From: CBDDFS01 sp965227255
GTDB taxonomy: Bacteria; Bacteroidota; Bacteroidia; Flavobacteriales_E; Vicingaceae
Direction: 5' to 3'
NCBI GenBank assembly: GCA_965227255.1
Contig: CBDDFS010000002.1
Coordinates: 1,570,966 to 1,634,965 of the forward strand
DNA length: 64,000 nucleotides
Shown here in pieces: positions 8,903 through 17,604 of the stretch. The position numbers and the translations under genes are program-made. Position 1 is the first letter of the stretch. Each line of letters starts with the position of its first letter. The notes below the pieces were generated by a model. The model was not told the origin of the DNA and ran no database searches. It saw only the letters and a program-made list of their open reading frames with translations.

Positions 8903-10252
8903 TTAAATTTCTCTTTCAGGGTCCCAAGATTCAAGCAAGTCAGAGACTCTTTTGATAAAGGATCCACCCAATGCTCCATCAACTACTCTGTGGTCGTAAG
9001 ACATTGATAAAAACATCATATGTCTGATACCTATCGTATCGCCATAAGGCGTTTCAATCACAGCAGGTTTTTTCCTGATTGCACCAAGTGCCATAATGGC
9101 CACCTGAGGTTGATTGATGATGGGTGTTCCCATAACATTTCCAAAAGTCCCGACGTTGGTTATGGTGAATGTGCCATCCTGAATCTCATCCGGACTCAAC
9201 TTGTTATTTCTCGCTCTGTTGGCAAGATCGTTTACTTTTTTCGTCAGACCGATCAGATTCAATTGATCTGCATCCCTGATAACCGGAACAATAAGATTGC
9301 CGGAAGGAAGAGCGGTTGCCATTCCCATATTGATATGCTTTCTCTTAATGATCTTATTTCCTTCTACAGATACATTCACACCAGGCATTTCTTTAATAGC
9401 CTTCGCAATCTGCTCGAAGAAAATAGGAGTGAAGGTCATTTTCTCACCTTCTCTCTTCATGAAATCATTTTTGATCTTGTTACGCCAGTTCACAATATTT
9501 GTCACATCCACTTCAACCATCGATGTAACATGAGGTGAAGTTTGCTTTGACATGACCATGTGATCGGCAATGAGTTTTCTCATTCGATCCATTTCCACAA
9601 CCTCGTCACCTTCCATCAAAGGAACCGACTTCACCGTTTCAACTTTTTCTGGCAAATTCTGGCCACTTGGAGCACTCTGTACTGCTGGCTGAGGAGCAGT
9701 CTGAGGTGTTGCTGCCGGAGCACTTCCTCTATTGTCGAGGTATGAAAGAACATCTTTTTTGGTGACTCGGGAATTCGCTCCGCTACCTTGAATAGCGTCT
9801 AGCTCGTTTACACTTATGCCTTCTTTTTCAGCTATACTGCGAACAAGAGGTGAGTAGAATTTACCACCAGAAGTACGAGGAATATCGGTCACTACAGCGT
9901 TTGAAGCTTCAACAACTGGCGCACTAACAACTTCCTGCACAGGTGCCTCCTGAGCAGCAACCTCTTCAACCTTTGCTGCGGGCGCTCCATTGGAAGAGTC
10001 GCTTCCTTTTCCTTCAACCTCCAAAATGGCAATGACATCGCCAACTTTTACAACATCATTTTCCTGGAAAAGACATTGTACCAAAACGCCATCTTCAGGC
10101 GATGGAATCTCCGAATCCACTTTATCTGTGGCAATTTCCAACACCGGCTCTTCCGCTTCTACTTGCTCGCCTTCCTGTTTCAGCCATTTTATAATGGTGG
10201 CCTCTGCTACACTTTCACCCATTTTGGGCATGGTGATTTCTACTTTTCCCAT
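8903..10252 (-). CDS. 2-oxoacid dehydrogenase complex E2 (dihydrolipoamide acyltransferase)
   Basis: About 449 residues; the ATG at 10252 gives MGKVEITMPKMGESV, the usual E2 start, so the upstream TTG at 10273 is not used. Domains: lipoyl domain with the lipoylated lysine in EIATDKVDSE (about residue 42), an Ala/Pro/Val-rich linker, the peripheral subunit-binding domain (SPLVRSIAEKEGIS to SRVTKKDVLSYL, about 135-175), a second Pro/Ala linker, and the acyltransferase core ending in SYDHRVVDGALG with the catalytic His and Asp. It transfers acyl groups to CoA in a cytoplasmic pyruvate, 2-oxoglutarate or branched-chain complex; which one cannot be decided because E1 and E3 genes are not nearby. 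It looks monocistronic or follows the GT2 gene at a 61-nt gap. Confidence 0.95.
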   Translation of the reverse strand: MGKVEITMPKMGESVAEATIIKWLKQEGEQVEAEEPVLEIATDKVDSEIPSPEDGVLVQCLFQENDVVKVGDVIAILEVEGKGSDSSNGAPAAKVEEVAAQEAPVQEVVSAPVVEASNAVVTDIPRTSGGKFYSPLVRSIAEKEGISVNELDAIQGSGANSRVTKKDVLSYLDNRGSAPAATPQTAPQPAVQSAPSGQNLPEKVETVKSVPLMEGDEVVEMDRMRKLIADHMVMSKQTSPHVTSMVEVDVTNIVNWRNKIKNDFMKREGEKMTFTPIFFEQIAKAIKEMPGVNVSVEGNKIIKRKHINMGMATALPSGNLIVPVIRDADQLNLIGLTKKVNDLANRARNNKLSPDEIQDGTFTITNVGTFGNVMGTPIINQPQVAIMALGAIRKKPAVIETPYGDTIGIRHMMFLSMSYDHRVVDGALGGSFIKRVSDLLESWDPEREI

Positions 10253-10334
10253 GAAATTTGAATTAGGTTGCAAAAGTAAGTCATTATTTCAAACCTCAAC
10301 ACCGGCCGAGCGTAATAATGACTACCGTGATCAC

Positions 10335-12269
10335 TTAAATTTTTCGATCCAACTGATTAAAGTTCGAGAGCAATATTTCGAGGTCCTTTTCAGTGCCGTA
10401 GTTCAGTAAATAATCGATCTTTTTCTTATTGAATTTCTTAATATTCTGACCTGATGTAAAGGCTTCAATCACAAAAGCTTTGTCAGGTGATATGTTCTCA
10501 AATCCGATCAGCCAGTTTTTGCCTGTAAGAGCGTTCCATGAATTCAAAATAAAACGACGTGGTTTTCTGAAGAAAAGCATTAGAAATGGTGAGAACAAGA
10601 TTAGAAGTATCGAAAAACAGATTTCAAAGAATCTCTTCTTTTTTTGTGCCCATTTTGGCATGTTGGGATCTGTCTCGGGAAGAATGTACTCCCCTGAACT
10701 ATGCGTAGAACTACTTCTTAAAATGTAGCTTTCATTTTCGGGATGTAGATATATGTTGCACTTCCTGACATCCGGTATTTGCATAATACTGAGCATTTCA
10801 GTGGTAGAGACATCTCCCAGACAAAAGATGACTTCGTCAATGTCGTACACCCTGATTACATCTCTCAGCTGATCTAAGCTTCCAATATATTCTACGCTAT
10901 TTGACCCGGCATCTGATTTTTTCTGAGGGTCCACGAAATACATATTCTTTTTTCTTTCTGTGCTGCCTAGAAGTATGTCACTGACCTTTTCAATTTGCTC
11001 TTTTTTACCAACCACTACAGAATTCAATTCCGTAAATCGTATCAATTTGAAGAACCCCAACTTCATCAGAAGAATACGTGAGAGTGGAAGGATTAAAAAT
11101 GAAAAGGCCAAAGATGTGGTTACAATGAGTCGGGAAAACCTTAAAGATTCATCCAGCAAGGCATAAAGAGCCAGGACAAAAAGTGAACCAGCAATCAATC
11201 CCTTGAACACGTTTTTGAATTTAACAGGTTGATGGTAACCTCCCAGCAGCAACTGTCCTGCAATCCAACAGGAGATTAATAATGGAAAAGCCATAACTTC
11301 TACCTCATCAGGAAAATACCCCGGAGTATCCAGAATTACATTTTCGTAAATTGACTTGGTGCCATAAAGCATTGTCCACAATAAGAGAACATCAAATAAG
11401 GGCATATAGATCCTTACTAAAAACCGATTGAGCAATGCCAGAAAGGCCCTCAGATAAATAGCGGAGTTGATAAGAAAGCTGACCGTCCGGGCATTCTTGT
11501 AGCTGAAATGTTTGCGGGCAAAAATGATCATGGCCCTATAAAAAACCAGGACATAATTAACACTGCTCTTCTTTGTACTCTCGCCCTTGAAATGAATAAT
11601 TCTTGAATTCGGAAAGTAAACATTCTTATAGCCGGCTTTTGTTATTCGGAACGACATATCAATGTCTTCACCATACATAAAGAAGGCTTCATCCAAACCG
11701 CCGATCTTATCCACAACTTCTTTCCTCATCAACATGAAGGCGCCGGACAATACTTCAATTTCATTGATCTCATCTTCTCCCAAAAAGCCCTGGTGGTACT
11801 TACCAAAAGTCCTTGAACGTGGAAACAATCTGGATAGTCCTGATATCTTAAAAAAAGATACAGCCGGTGTTGGTAGTCCGCGTTTTGACTCAGGAAGAAA
11901 ATTTCCTGTTCCATCGATCATTTTTACACCCATTCCACCTGCCTCCGCATGTTCATCCATATATGCAAGGCATTTCTCGAAGCAATCTTCTTCAACAACG
12001 GTATCTGGATTTAACAATAGAAAATATTCTCCCTGGGCGATATCCATGGCCTGATTGTTGGCTTTCGAAAATCCTGCATTGAAGTCATTATCAATGATCT
12101 TGACGGAGGGAAATTCTGTTCGAAGCATTTCAACTGACTGATCATTCGAATTATTGTCGACCACGATAACCTCAGCCTCCATATTCTCAATAGCCTTCAT
12201 AACAGACTGAAGACAGGTTGAGAGGAAGTACCTCACATTATAATTGACAATAATTATTGATAGCTTCAT
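10335..12269 (-). CDS. GT2 glycosyltransferase fused to a polyprenyl glycosylphosphotransferase-like half lacking its core
   Basis: A 644-residue membrane protein. Residues 1 to about 240 are a family 2 glycosyltransferase (SIIIVNYNV; VVDNNSNDQS; NPDTVVEED; MYGEDIDMSFRITKAGY). Several membrane helices follow (about 265-405). Then comes a Rossmann-like region (VVVGKKEQIEKVSDILL to GSLDQLRDVIRVYDIDEVIF, about 415-500) that resembles the CoA_binding_3 domain of WbaP/PglC-type enzymes. Another helix (FFEICFSILLILFSPFLMLF) is followed by only ~90 residues. The last of these, DYLLNYGTEKDLEILLSNF, look like the terminal motif of bacterial sugar transferases, but the catalytic middle is missing. It probably builds a surface glycan through its GT2 part. 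It shares its transcription direction with recR, 8 nt upstream. Confidence 0.85.
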   Translation of the reverse strand: MKLSIIIVNYNVRYFLSTCLQSVMKAIENMEAEVIVVDNNSNDQSVEMLRTEFPSVKIIDNDFNAGFSKANNQAMDIAQGEYFLLLNPDTVVEEDCFEKCLAYMDEHAEAGGMGVKMIDGTGNFLPESKRGLPTPAVSFFKISGLSRLFPRSRTFGKYHQGFLGEDEINEIEVLSGAFMLMRKEVVDKIGGLDEAFFMYGEDIDMSFRITKAGYKNVYFPNSRIIHFKGESTKKSSVNYVLVFYRAMIIFARKHFSYKNARTVSFLINSAIYLRAFLALLNRFLVRIYMPLFDVLLLWTMLYGTKSIYENVILDTPGYFPDEVEVMAFPLLISCWIAGQLLLGGYHQPVKFKNVFKGLIAGSLFVLALYALLDESLRFSRLIVTTSLAFSFLILPLSRILLMKLGFFKLIRFTELNSVVVGKKEQIEKVSDILLGSTERKKNMYFVDPQKKSDAGSNSVEYIGSLDQLRDVIRVYDIDEVIFCLGDVSTTEMLSIMQIPDVRKCNIYLHPENESYILRSSSTHSSGEYILPETDPNMPKWAQKKKRFFEICFSILLILFSPFLMLFFRKPRRFILNSWNALTGKNWLIGFENISPDKAFVIEAFTSGQNIKKFNKKKIDYLLNYGTEKDLEILLSNFNQLDRKI

Positions 12270-12277
12270 CCGGATTC

Positions 12278-12898
12278 CTAGCTTCCCAGTGTTTGTTCGT
12301 AGGGGATACGATTTCGGATTGATTTACCCAGGGTGATCTCATCCGTGTACTCAATCTGATCTCCAACAGCCATTCCCCTGGCAATGGTTGAAATATTAAC
12401 TTCGAAATCCTTGATTTTCTTGTAGATGTAAAAATTTGTAGTGTCTCCTTCCATAGTCGAACCCAAAGCCATAATTACTTCTTTTACATCTCCTTTTTCC
12501 ACCCTTTCAATGAAGGATGAAACATTGAGATCCTGAGGACCAATGCCATCCATTGGACTGATAACACCACCCAGAACATGATAAAGACCGGTGTATTGAT
12601 TTGTATTCTCTATTGCGATCACATCCCTAATATCTTCCACCACACAAACAATTTCACCATTCCTGTTTGGGTTCGAGCATATCGAGCATATCTCCTGGTC
12701 GGAAATGTTGTAACACATCCGGCAATAATTAATGTTCTTCTTCAACTCGGTAAGCGCTTCCGCAAAATCCAAAACTGAATCATCCTCTTGTTTTAAAAGG
12801 TGCAGAACCAGCCTTAAAGCTGTTCTTTTTCCAACGCCGGGCAAGAGGGAAAATTGCTCAACGGCATTGTTGAGAAGTTTAGAGGAATACTGGTCCAA
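12278..12898 (-). CDS. recR: Recombination mediator protein RecR
   Basis: A 206-residue cytoplasmic protein that works with RecF/RecO to load RecA at gaps. The helix-hairpin-helix LLPGVGKRTALRLVLHLL is at residues 18-35. The zinc finger CRMCYNISDQEICSIC follows (about 56-71), then the Toprim domain beginning VVEDIRDVIAIE and including LGSTMEGDTT; ARGMAVGDQIEYTD is the conserved C-terminal motif. The start is a TTG (12896-12898): an in-frame TAG lies six codons upstream with no ATG or GTG between, and the family length fits. A -7 box (12926-12933) lies 27 nt upstream. Confidence 0.97.
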   Translation of the reverse strand: MDQYSSKLLNNAVEQFSLLPGVGKRTALRLVLHLLKQEDDSVLDFAEALTELKKNINYCRMCYNISDQEICSICSNPNRNGEIVCVVEDIRDVIAIENTNQYTGLYHVLGGVISPMDGIGPQDLNVSSFIERVEKGDVKEVIMALGSTMEGDTTNFYIYKKIKDFEVNISTIARGMAVGDQIEYTDEITLGKSIRNRIPYEQTLGS

Positions 12899-12907
12899 GG
12901 TGTGGTA

Positions 12908-12929
12908 TTTGGGCTAATTTTAGGCCAAA
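12908..12929. promoter_or_regulatory. Imperfect palindrome between divergent recR and symporter genes
   Basis: The arms are TTTGG then CTAA on the left and TTAG then CCAAA on the right, with one G/G mismatch per side and symmetry about 12918/12919. A further GGTAT (12904-12908) and ATACC lie just outside the two arms. It sits in the 59-nt gap shared by two divergent genes and overlaps the recR -7 box, so it could be an operator. It could also be chance in an AT-rich gap. Confidence 0.35.
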
Positions 12930-12933
12930 TTTA
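12926..12933 (-). promoter_or_regulatory. Bacteroidota -7 promoter box of recR
   Basis: The minus strand reads TAAATTTG, a perfect TAnnTTTG, 27 nt before the recR TTG start. The spacing fits a short leader. It supports recR as the first gene of a recR-GT2 transcript. Confidence 0.5.
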
Positions 12934-12957
12934 ATACCAATTTTCAATCTCACCTGA

Positions 12958-14427
12958 ATGCTTGAGAAGTATTACATACTACTCATTATACTGCTCTATT
13001 TTTTCACCCTGATCGTCATTTCATATTTTACAGGTAGAAACTCTGGGAATGATGCATTTTTTCTCGGAGAAAGAAAGTCGCCATGGTATGTGGTTGCCTA
13101 TGGAATGATCGGTGCAAGCTTGAGTGGTGTCACCTTTATTTCTGTTCCGGGTTGGGTGGGAAGCACCAATTTCACCTATATGCAAATGGTGATTGGTTAT
13201 CTGTTTGGCTATTACGTTATTGCCAACATTCTAATGCCGCTTTACTATCGTTTGAATCTTATTTCGATCTATTCTTATCTGAAGGATAGGTTTGGCGATT
13301 ATACCTATAAAACCGGTTCTTCTTTTTTCCTACTTTCACGACTCATTGGTGCAGCATTCAGACTATACCTCGTTGCAATTGTATTTGAGCTCATTTTTCA
13401 AAGGATGGAATTACAGGTTCCATTCATTGTAACTGTACTCATCACCGTTGTTCTGATTTGGATTTACACGAATAAAGGAGGGATTAAAACCATTATATGG
13501 ACCGATACCCTTCAAACCACCTTTATGCTTCTTGCTGTAATTCTGACTCTTTACGGTTTGTCTGACGTCATGGAATTATCTTTTTCCCAGATGATGACAA
13601 GAGTTTCAGAAGCCGGCTATAGCGAATGGCTTGTCTTCGACGATTTCAATCGAAAGGATCATTTTATCAAATATTTTATTGGTGGGGCATTCATTGCCAT
13701 ATCGATGACCGGTCTCGACCAGGATATGATGCAGAAAAATTTGAGTTGTAAAAACGTAGGGGAAGCGAAAAAGAATATGTACTGGTTCAGCTGGATTCTG
13801 ATTTTCGTAAACCTCCTTTTCCTTTTCCTGGGTGCCATGTTATATGTATATGCCACCTCAAACCAAATCCCCATTCCTGAAAAAACAGATTACCTCTTTC
13901 CACAGATTGCTTTGAGCGGAGACTTGGGAATGCTCGTATTGATATGCTTTGTATTAGGTCTGATTGCATCGGCATATTCAAGTGCCGATTCTGCCTTGAC
14001 CGCTTTAACAACATCATTCAGTGTTGATATTCTTGAGATTGAAAAGAAATATGACAGGAGTGGACAGGAAAGAACAAGAAAGACAGTGCATATAGGCATG
14101 TCGATTACTATCATACTATTGATTTTGCTTTTCAGGGTAATTAATGACAAAAGTGTGATCGAAAATCTTTTTGTTGCAGCTACCTATACTTATGGTCCGC
14201 TTCTTGGACTTTTCATTTTTGGTCTTTATTCAAAGAATCAGGTTCGAGACAAATATGTTCCTGTAGTTGCTGTCCTCGCACCTGTATTTACTTACCTGTT
14301 GAAAATGTCATTGGAGAGCATATTGCCTGACTTCAAAATTGGATTCGAGTTGATTCTTTTGAATGCCCTGATCACTTATATTGGTCTTTCAATTCTCCGA
14401 AAATCCGCGCCTTCGTTTCAAAGTTAA
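12958..14427 (+). CDS. Sodium:solute symporter (SSS family)
   Basis: A 489-residue inner-membrane transporter with about 13 hydrophobic helices starting at residue 6. Family features include FTGRNSGNDAFFLGERKSPWYVVAYGMIGASLSGVTFISVPG near the N terminus (TM1 unwinding and sodium-site region), LKDRFGDYTYKTGSSFFLLSR, FIAISMTGLDQDMMQKNL and ASAYSSADSALTALTTSF, where the Ser/Thr residues typically bind sodium. It would couple sodium entry to uptake of a small solute such as a sugar, amino acid or vitamin; the substrate is not predictable. The start is the ATG at 12958. It is transcribed away from recR and has its own short leader. No partner gene follows directly. Confidence 0.92.
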   Translation: MLEKYYILLIILLYFFTLIVISYFTGRNSGNDAFFLGERKSPWYVVAYGMIGASLSGVTFISVPGWVGSTNFTYMQMVIGYLFGYYVIANILMPLYYRLNLISIYSYLKDRFGDYTYKTGSSFFLLSRLIGAAFRLYLVAIVFELIFQRMELQVPFIVTVLITVVLIWIYTNKGGIKTIIWTDTLQTTFMLLAVILTLYGLSDVMELSFSQMMTRVSEAGYSEWLVFDDFNRKDHFIKYFIGGAFIAISMTGLDQDMMQKNLSCKNVGEAKKNMYWFSWILIFVNLLFLFLGAMLYVYATSNQIPIPEKTDYLFPQIALSGDLGMLVLICFVLGLIASAYSSADSALTALTTSFSVDILEIEKKYDRSGQERTRKTVHIGMSITIILLILLFRVINDKSVIENLFVAATYTYGPLLGLFIFGLYSKNQVRDKYVPVVAVLAPVFTYLLKMSLESILPDFKIGFELILLNALITYIGLSILRKSAPSFQS

Positions 14428-14663
14428 ACTAGCTTTCTGAATCTTAACTTTAGGATTCTTCTTCTAAAGCCTGATAAATCAATTATTTAGAATTCATTTT
14501 TTTTATCAGTATTGAATGAATTATATTTGCCAGCATTAGCCGCGAGCAGGTTATTTTTGAGTGATTTCAGTATTAACAATTGTGGAAAGATTTTCTGCGT
14601 CCCATTGTGTACGGCATTCAGAATATAATCACTATAATTGCATACGCTAATTCATAGGTAAAT
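14428..14663 (+). promoter_or_regulatory. 236-nt leader/promoter region before the lipoprotein operon
   Basis: No gene was found here. Near the symporter stop are two alternative weak hairpins: GAATC/GATTC (14439-14443 with 14454-14458) and CTTTAG/CTAAAG (14448-14453 with 14464-14469). These may end the symporter transcript. Two perfect -7 boxes follow, TATATTTG (14522-14529) and TATTTTTG (14552-14559); either could start the transcript of 14664 onward with a leader of roughly 100-130 nt. Confidence 0.4.
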
Positions 14664-15575
14664 ATGTTAGGATTGAAGCAGTTTTTCAAGTATTTGCCCG
14701 CACTTTCAATGCTTGTCTTTATGGCTTCATGTGCTGAGGAATCAGGCCATGTTGAAGATCAGGAAGATGTTGTGGAAATTGGGTCGGAAGAGGAAGTTGT
14801 AGTAGAGGACCAGGTACATCACCAGGTTCCATCTCCACATGAAATGATGGAATTTATCAAAGCCAGTGGCAGTGAGTTCAATGCGAATTTGCTTTGCCAG
14901 ACTTCGGCTGCCGATAAGTACGTTGATCTGAAAGGTAAGTCGATGGGAATGGGAATTTTCATTGCAGATCTTGCCTATGCTTCCAGCTATTCACAGTTTC
15001 AGGAAGCGGTCAAATATTTCGATGTTGTGGTGAAGATGTCTGAAGACGTTGGAATATCAGGCGTATTCGATGAAGCCATGATGGAGAATATGAAAACCAA
15101 TCTGGATCATCCTGATTCATTGGAAGCTATGACAAGTCAGTCATATTATGAGATTATAGCCGAACTTGAGGGTTCTGACAGAGGAAAAGTTGTTGCCATG
15201 ATTGCGGCCGGAGGTTTTCTCGAGAGTTTGTTTATTGGTGTTCAGTCGGTCCAGGATTTTCAAGAAAATGACCCCGTAATAAAAAGAATTGCAGATCAGA
15301 AATTGATCTATGAGAACATAATGATGTACTTGGAAAAGTATAAGGATGATCAGAACGTTGAGTGGACCATTCAGGATATGAGTGCATTAAAGAATATATT
15401 TGATGAAGTATCGGATAACCGAAGAGATACTAAATTCAGTACCGGAGAAAATGGCAAGACCGTTCTGGGAGGTACTGGAGGCGTTTACATTACTGAACAG
15501 GAATTCGAAGTCCTGAAAGATGATGTAACCAAACTTCGGGATATGATTACGTTTAATTTCAAAACGCCGGAATGA
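14664..15575 (+). CDS. Hypothetical lipoprotein with acidic linker
   Basis: A 303-residue protein of no recognised family. The signal peptide ends in lipobox FMASC (Cys about residue 23). A very acidic low-complexity stretch follows (EDQEDVVEIGSEEEVVVEDQ, about 32-51). The remainder looks like an alpha-helical globular domain, with stretches such as SYSQFQEAVKYFDVVVKMSEDVG and MIAAGGFLESLFIGVQSVQDF. It is probably envelope-anchored. Its stop overlaps the ATG of the small secreted protein at 15572, so the two are likely partners made together. They precede the NrnA/GldI-like run on the same strand and may share its transcript. Confidence 0.85.
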   Translation: MLGLKQFFKYLPALSMLVFMASCAEESGHVEDQEDVVEIGSEEEVVVEDQVHHQVPSPHEMMEFIKASGSEFNANLLCQTSAADKYVDLKGKSMGMGIFIADLAYASSYSQFQEAVKYFDVVVKMSEDVGISGVFDEAMMENMKTNLDHPDSLEAMTSQSYYEIIAELEGSDRGKVVAMIAAGGFLESLFIGVQSVQDFQENDPVIKRIADQKLIYENIMMYLEKYKDDQNVEWTIQDMSALKNIFDEVSDNRRDTKFSTGENGKTVLGGTGGVYITEQEFEVLKDDVTKLRDMITFNFKTPE

Positions 15576-16066
15576 AAACATTGAAATCTGCCGCATTCAG
15601 CCTGATACTGCTTTTGGGAACTATAGGGTTTGCAAATGCACAGATGTGCAATCAGTGGCATACGGAAAAGAAGCAATGTCCACCTTCAACTGATGAATTC
15701 AAGCTAAATGGTCAGTCGAGGAGTGCTTTAATGTATAAGGGACAAAAGTCGTCATTGAACGTTATTTTTCATGATGAGCAGGATTACAGGATTACCATCT
15801 GTCCTGAATCTGAAATGCTTGGAGAGCAAGTTGAGTTTAAAATCAGGGATGGTAAAACTCAGGAAGTGCTTTACGATAATGCTTCTCAGGATTTCTCACC
15901 CATCTTCGAATTTTCTTGCGCTCAAACTCAGAGAATGGTACTTGAGATCAAGGTGCCAGATGATGGAGATGGCGGTTCAAGTAAACTTTCGAAACTTAAA
16001 TCCACAAGCAGTGGATGCCTTGGTGTGTTAATAGAATATATGTCAACACCGAAGACAGGTTTCTAA
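15572..16066 (+). CDS. Hypothetical secreted protein, cysteine-containing
   Basis: A 164-residue protein with a clear signal peptide cleaved after FANAQ (about residue 23). The mature part has several cysteines (MCNQWH, KKQCPPS, ITICPES, EFSCAQT, SSGCLG) that could form disulfides in the periplasm or outside. The sequence alternates short hydrophobic and polar runs as in a beta-sandwich. It overlaps the upstream lipoprotein by 4 nt. I recognise no family; the fixed pairing with the lipoprotein is the only functional hint. Confidence 0.82.
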   Translation: MKTLKSAAFSLILLLGTIGFANAQMCNQWHTEKKQCPPSTDEFKLNGQSRSALMYKGQKSSLNVIFHDEQDYRITICPESEMLGEQVEFKIRDGKTQEVLYDNASQDFSPIFEFSCAQTQRMVLEIKVPDDGDGGSSKLSKLKSTSSGCLGVLIEYMSTPKTGF

Positions 16067-16078
16067 TCTAAATTCATT

Positions 16079-17095
16079 TTGTCAGCTTTTGATTTCAAAG
16101 AGTCTCGCAGCTTATTGAGCGGGACCAAGAATGTAGTAATTACTACTCACGTATCACCCGATGGTGACGCCATTGGTTCTTCACTGGCAATGTCTCTTTT
16201 TCTAAAAAAAATTGGTCACAATCCGGTCGTTATTGCTCCCGATGATTATCCTGAATTTCTTCACTGGCTTCCCGAAAATGATCAGGTAGTTCGTTATGAA
16301 GACAACAAGGAAGAAGGTGACAGACTTATCAATAATGCAGATCTGATATTCTGTCTTGATTTCAATACACCCGACCGAATGAGCGGATTGAGAAATTCGA
16401 TTGAATCATCTCCTTGTCCCAAAATTTTAATTGATCATCATCAGGAACCGCAACAATGGACGGAAGTGATGTTTTCAGATTCAAACGCTTCTTCCACTGC
16501 TGAGCTGGTTTACAGATTTATTGAAGGTCTTGATGGTTTGAATCACCTTGATAAGGACATAGGTTCTTGTCTGTACACAGGTATTGTCACTGACACAGGT
16601 TCTTTTAAATTCCCATCCACTACTGCGGAAACTATGAGAATCTCCGCTTCTTTGATTGATCTGGGAGTGCAAGCCTCAAAAATTCAGAATCTGATATACG
16701 ACAACTCATCTGAGGATCGATTGAGATTATTGGGATATGCACTTACCGAAAAACTAATTATTCTTGACGAACTTCATGTGGCCTTAATCGGATTGAATGC
16801 AGAGGAATTGGCAAAGTTCAATTATCAGCCCGGTGATACAGAAGGCCTCGTGAATTATCCGCTAGGTATTGCAAATGTAAAGGTCTCAATTTTTGTAAGT
16901 GAGAAAGGAGGAGATGTCCGAATGTCGTTCAGATCAAAAGGAAGTATTCCAGTCCATGAAATTGCTAAAAAACATTTTAGCGGCGGTGGACATATTAATG
17001 CGGCCGGAGGTATATCACCTGATTCTGTGGAAGACACAATAAACAGACTCAAAGAGATCGTTAAGGACTACAAAGATGTTCTTCAAGAGGCATGA
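16079..17095 (+). CDS. DHH-family phosphoesterase, NrnA-like oligoribonuclease/pAp phosphatase
   Basis: A 338-residue cytoplasmic enzyme. DHH domain motifs: THVSPDGDAIGSSLAMSLFL (motif I), LDFNTPDRM (motif II), ILIDHHQEP (the DHH triad, about residues 120-122) and GIVTDTGSFKF (motif IV). The DHHA1 domain ends in FSGGGHINAAGG. Proteins of this size and order degrade short RNAs and dephosphorylate pAp. The start is a TTG at 16079; the preceding codon is ATT and an in-frame stop (the upstream gene's TAA) lies just before, so no ATG is possible. It overlaps the GldI-like gene by 4 nt. A DHH gene beside gldI is, from memory, common in Flavobacteriia. Confidence 0.93.
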   Translation: MSAFDFKESRSLLSGTKNVVITTHVSPDGDAIGSSLAMSLFLKKIGHNPVVIAPDDYPEFLHWLPENDQVVRYEDNKEEGDRLINNADLIFCLDFNTPDRMSGLRNSIESSPCPKILIDHHQEPQQWTEVMFSDSNASSTAELVYRFIEGLDGLNHLDKDIGSCLYTGIVTDTGSFKFPSTTAETMRISASLIDLGVQASKIQNLIYDNSSEDRLRLLGYALTEKLIILDELHVALIGLNAEELAKFNYQPGDTEGLVNYPLGIANVKVSIFVSEKGGDVRMSFRSKGSIPVHEIAKKHFSGGGHINAAGGISPDSVEDTINRLKEIVKDYKDVLQEA

Positions 17096-17604
17096 GAAAC
17101 CTCCTAATCGTATTAATAGGTTTTGTTTTGTATTCCTGTGATCCAGGAAAGGAAGAGGCTGTTATTACTAAAAAACAGCTCAAGGAACCGCTTATTCAGG
17201 AGAATATAAAGATCACCAAGGAAGAAAGCAGATTGATCGACCGATTTGTGGAAAGAAGAGGTTGGGAAATGGTCACTACAGGCACTGGACTTCGTTATAT
17301 GATTTATGAAAACGGAGCGGGATTGAAGGCGGAAAAAGGGAAGAGGGCCGTGGTAGAATATGAGATTACACTTCTCAACGGACAATTGTGTTATAAGTCA
17401 GAAGATGGTCAGGAAAAGACCTTTTTGATTGGAAGAGATAACATAGAACAAGGCATTCATGAAGGTGTGACATACATGAAAGAAGGAGATAGAGCCAAAT
17501 TTGTCGTGCCGGCTTATCTTGCTCATGGACTCACAGGAGACGGTAACAGAATCCCTCCGAGAGCATCGTTGGTGGTTGACCTTTATTTAAAACGACTTGA
17601 ATGA
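17092..17604 (+). CDS. gldI: GldI-like FKBP-type peptidyl-prolyl isomerase lipoprotein
   Basis: A 170-residue lipoprotein: the signal peptide ends in lipobox LYSC (Cys16). After a charged helical stretch (KKQLKEPLIQENIKITKEESRLIDRFVERRGW) comes one FKBP domain (TGTGLRYMIYENGAG; VVEYEITLLNG; IEQGIHEGVTYMKEGDRAKFVVPAYLAHG; IPPRASLVVDLYL). Length, helical spacer and diverged FKBP pocket match the gliding-motility protein GldI, a periplasmic folding factor needed for gliding and T9SS in Flavobacterium. The gene name is assigned by this resemblance only; other gld genes are not in the window. Its stop and the next gene's ATG overlap (ATGA). Confidence 0.75.
   Translation: MRNLLIVLIGFVLYSCDPGKEEAVITKKQLKEPLIQENIKITKEESRLIDRFVERRGWEMVTTGTGLRYMIYENGAGLKAEKGKRAVVEYEITLLNGQLCYKSEDGQEKTFLIGRDNIEQGIHEGVTYMKEGDRAKFVVPAYLAHGLTGDGNRIPPRASLVVDLYLKRLE

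Noticed and set aside
9020..9538. 172-codon plus-strand frame inside the E2 gene
   Set aside because: It lies antisense to the catalytic domain of a well-supported gene, with rare composition (many Cys, His, Ile) and no family likeness.
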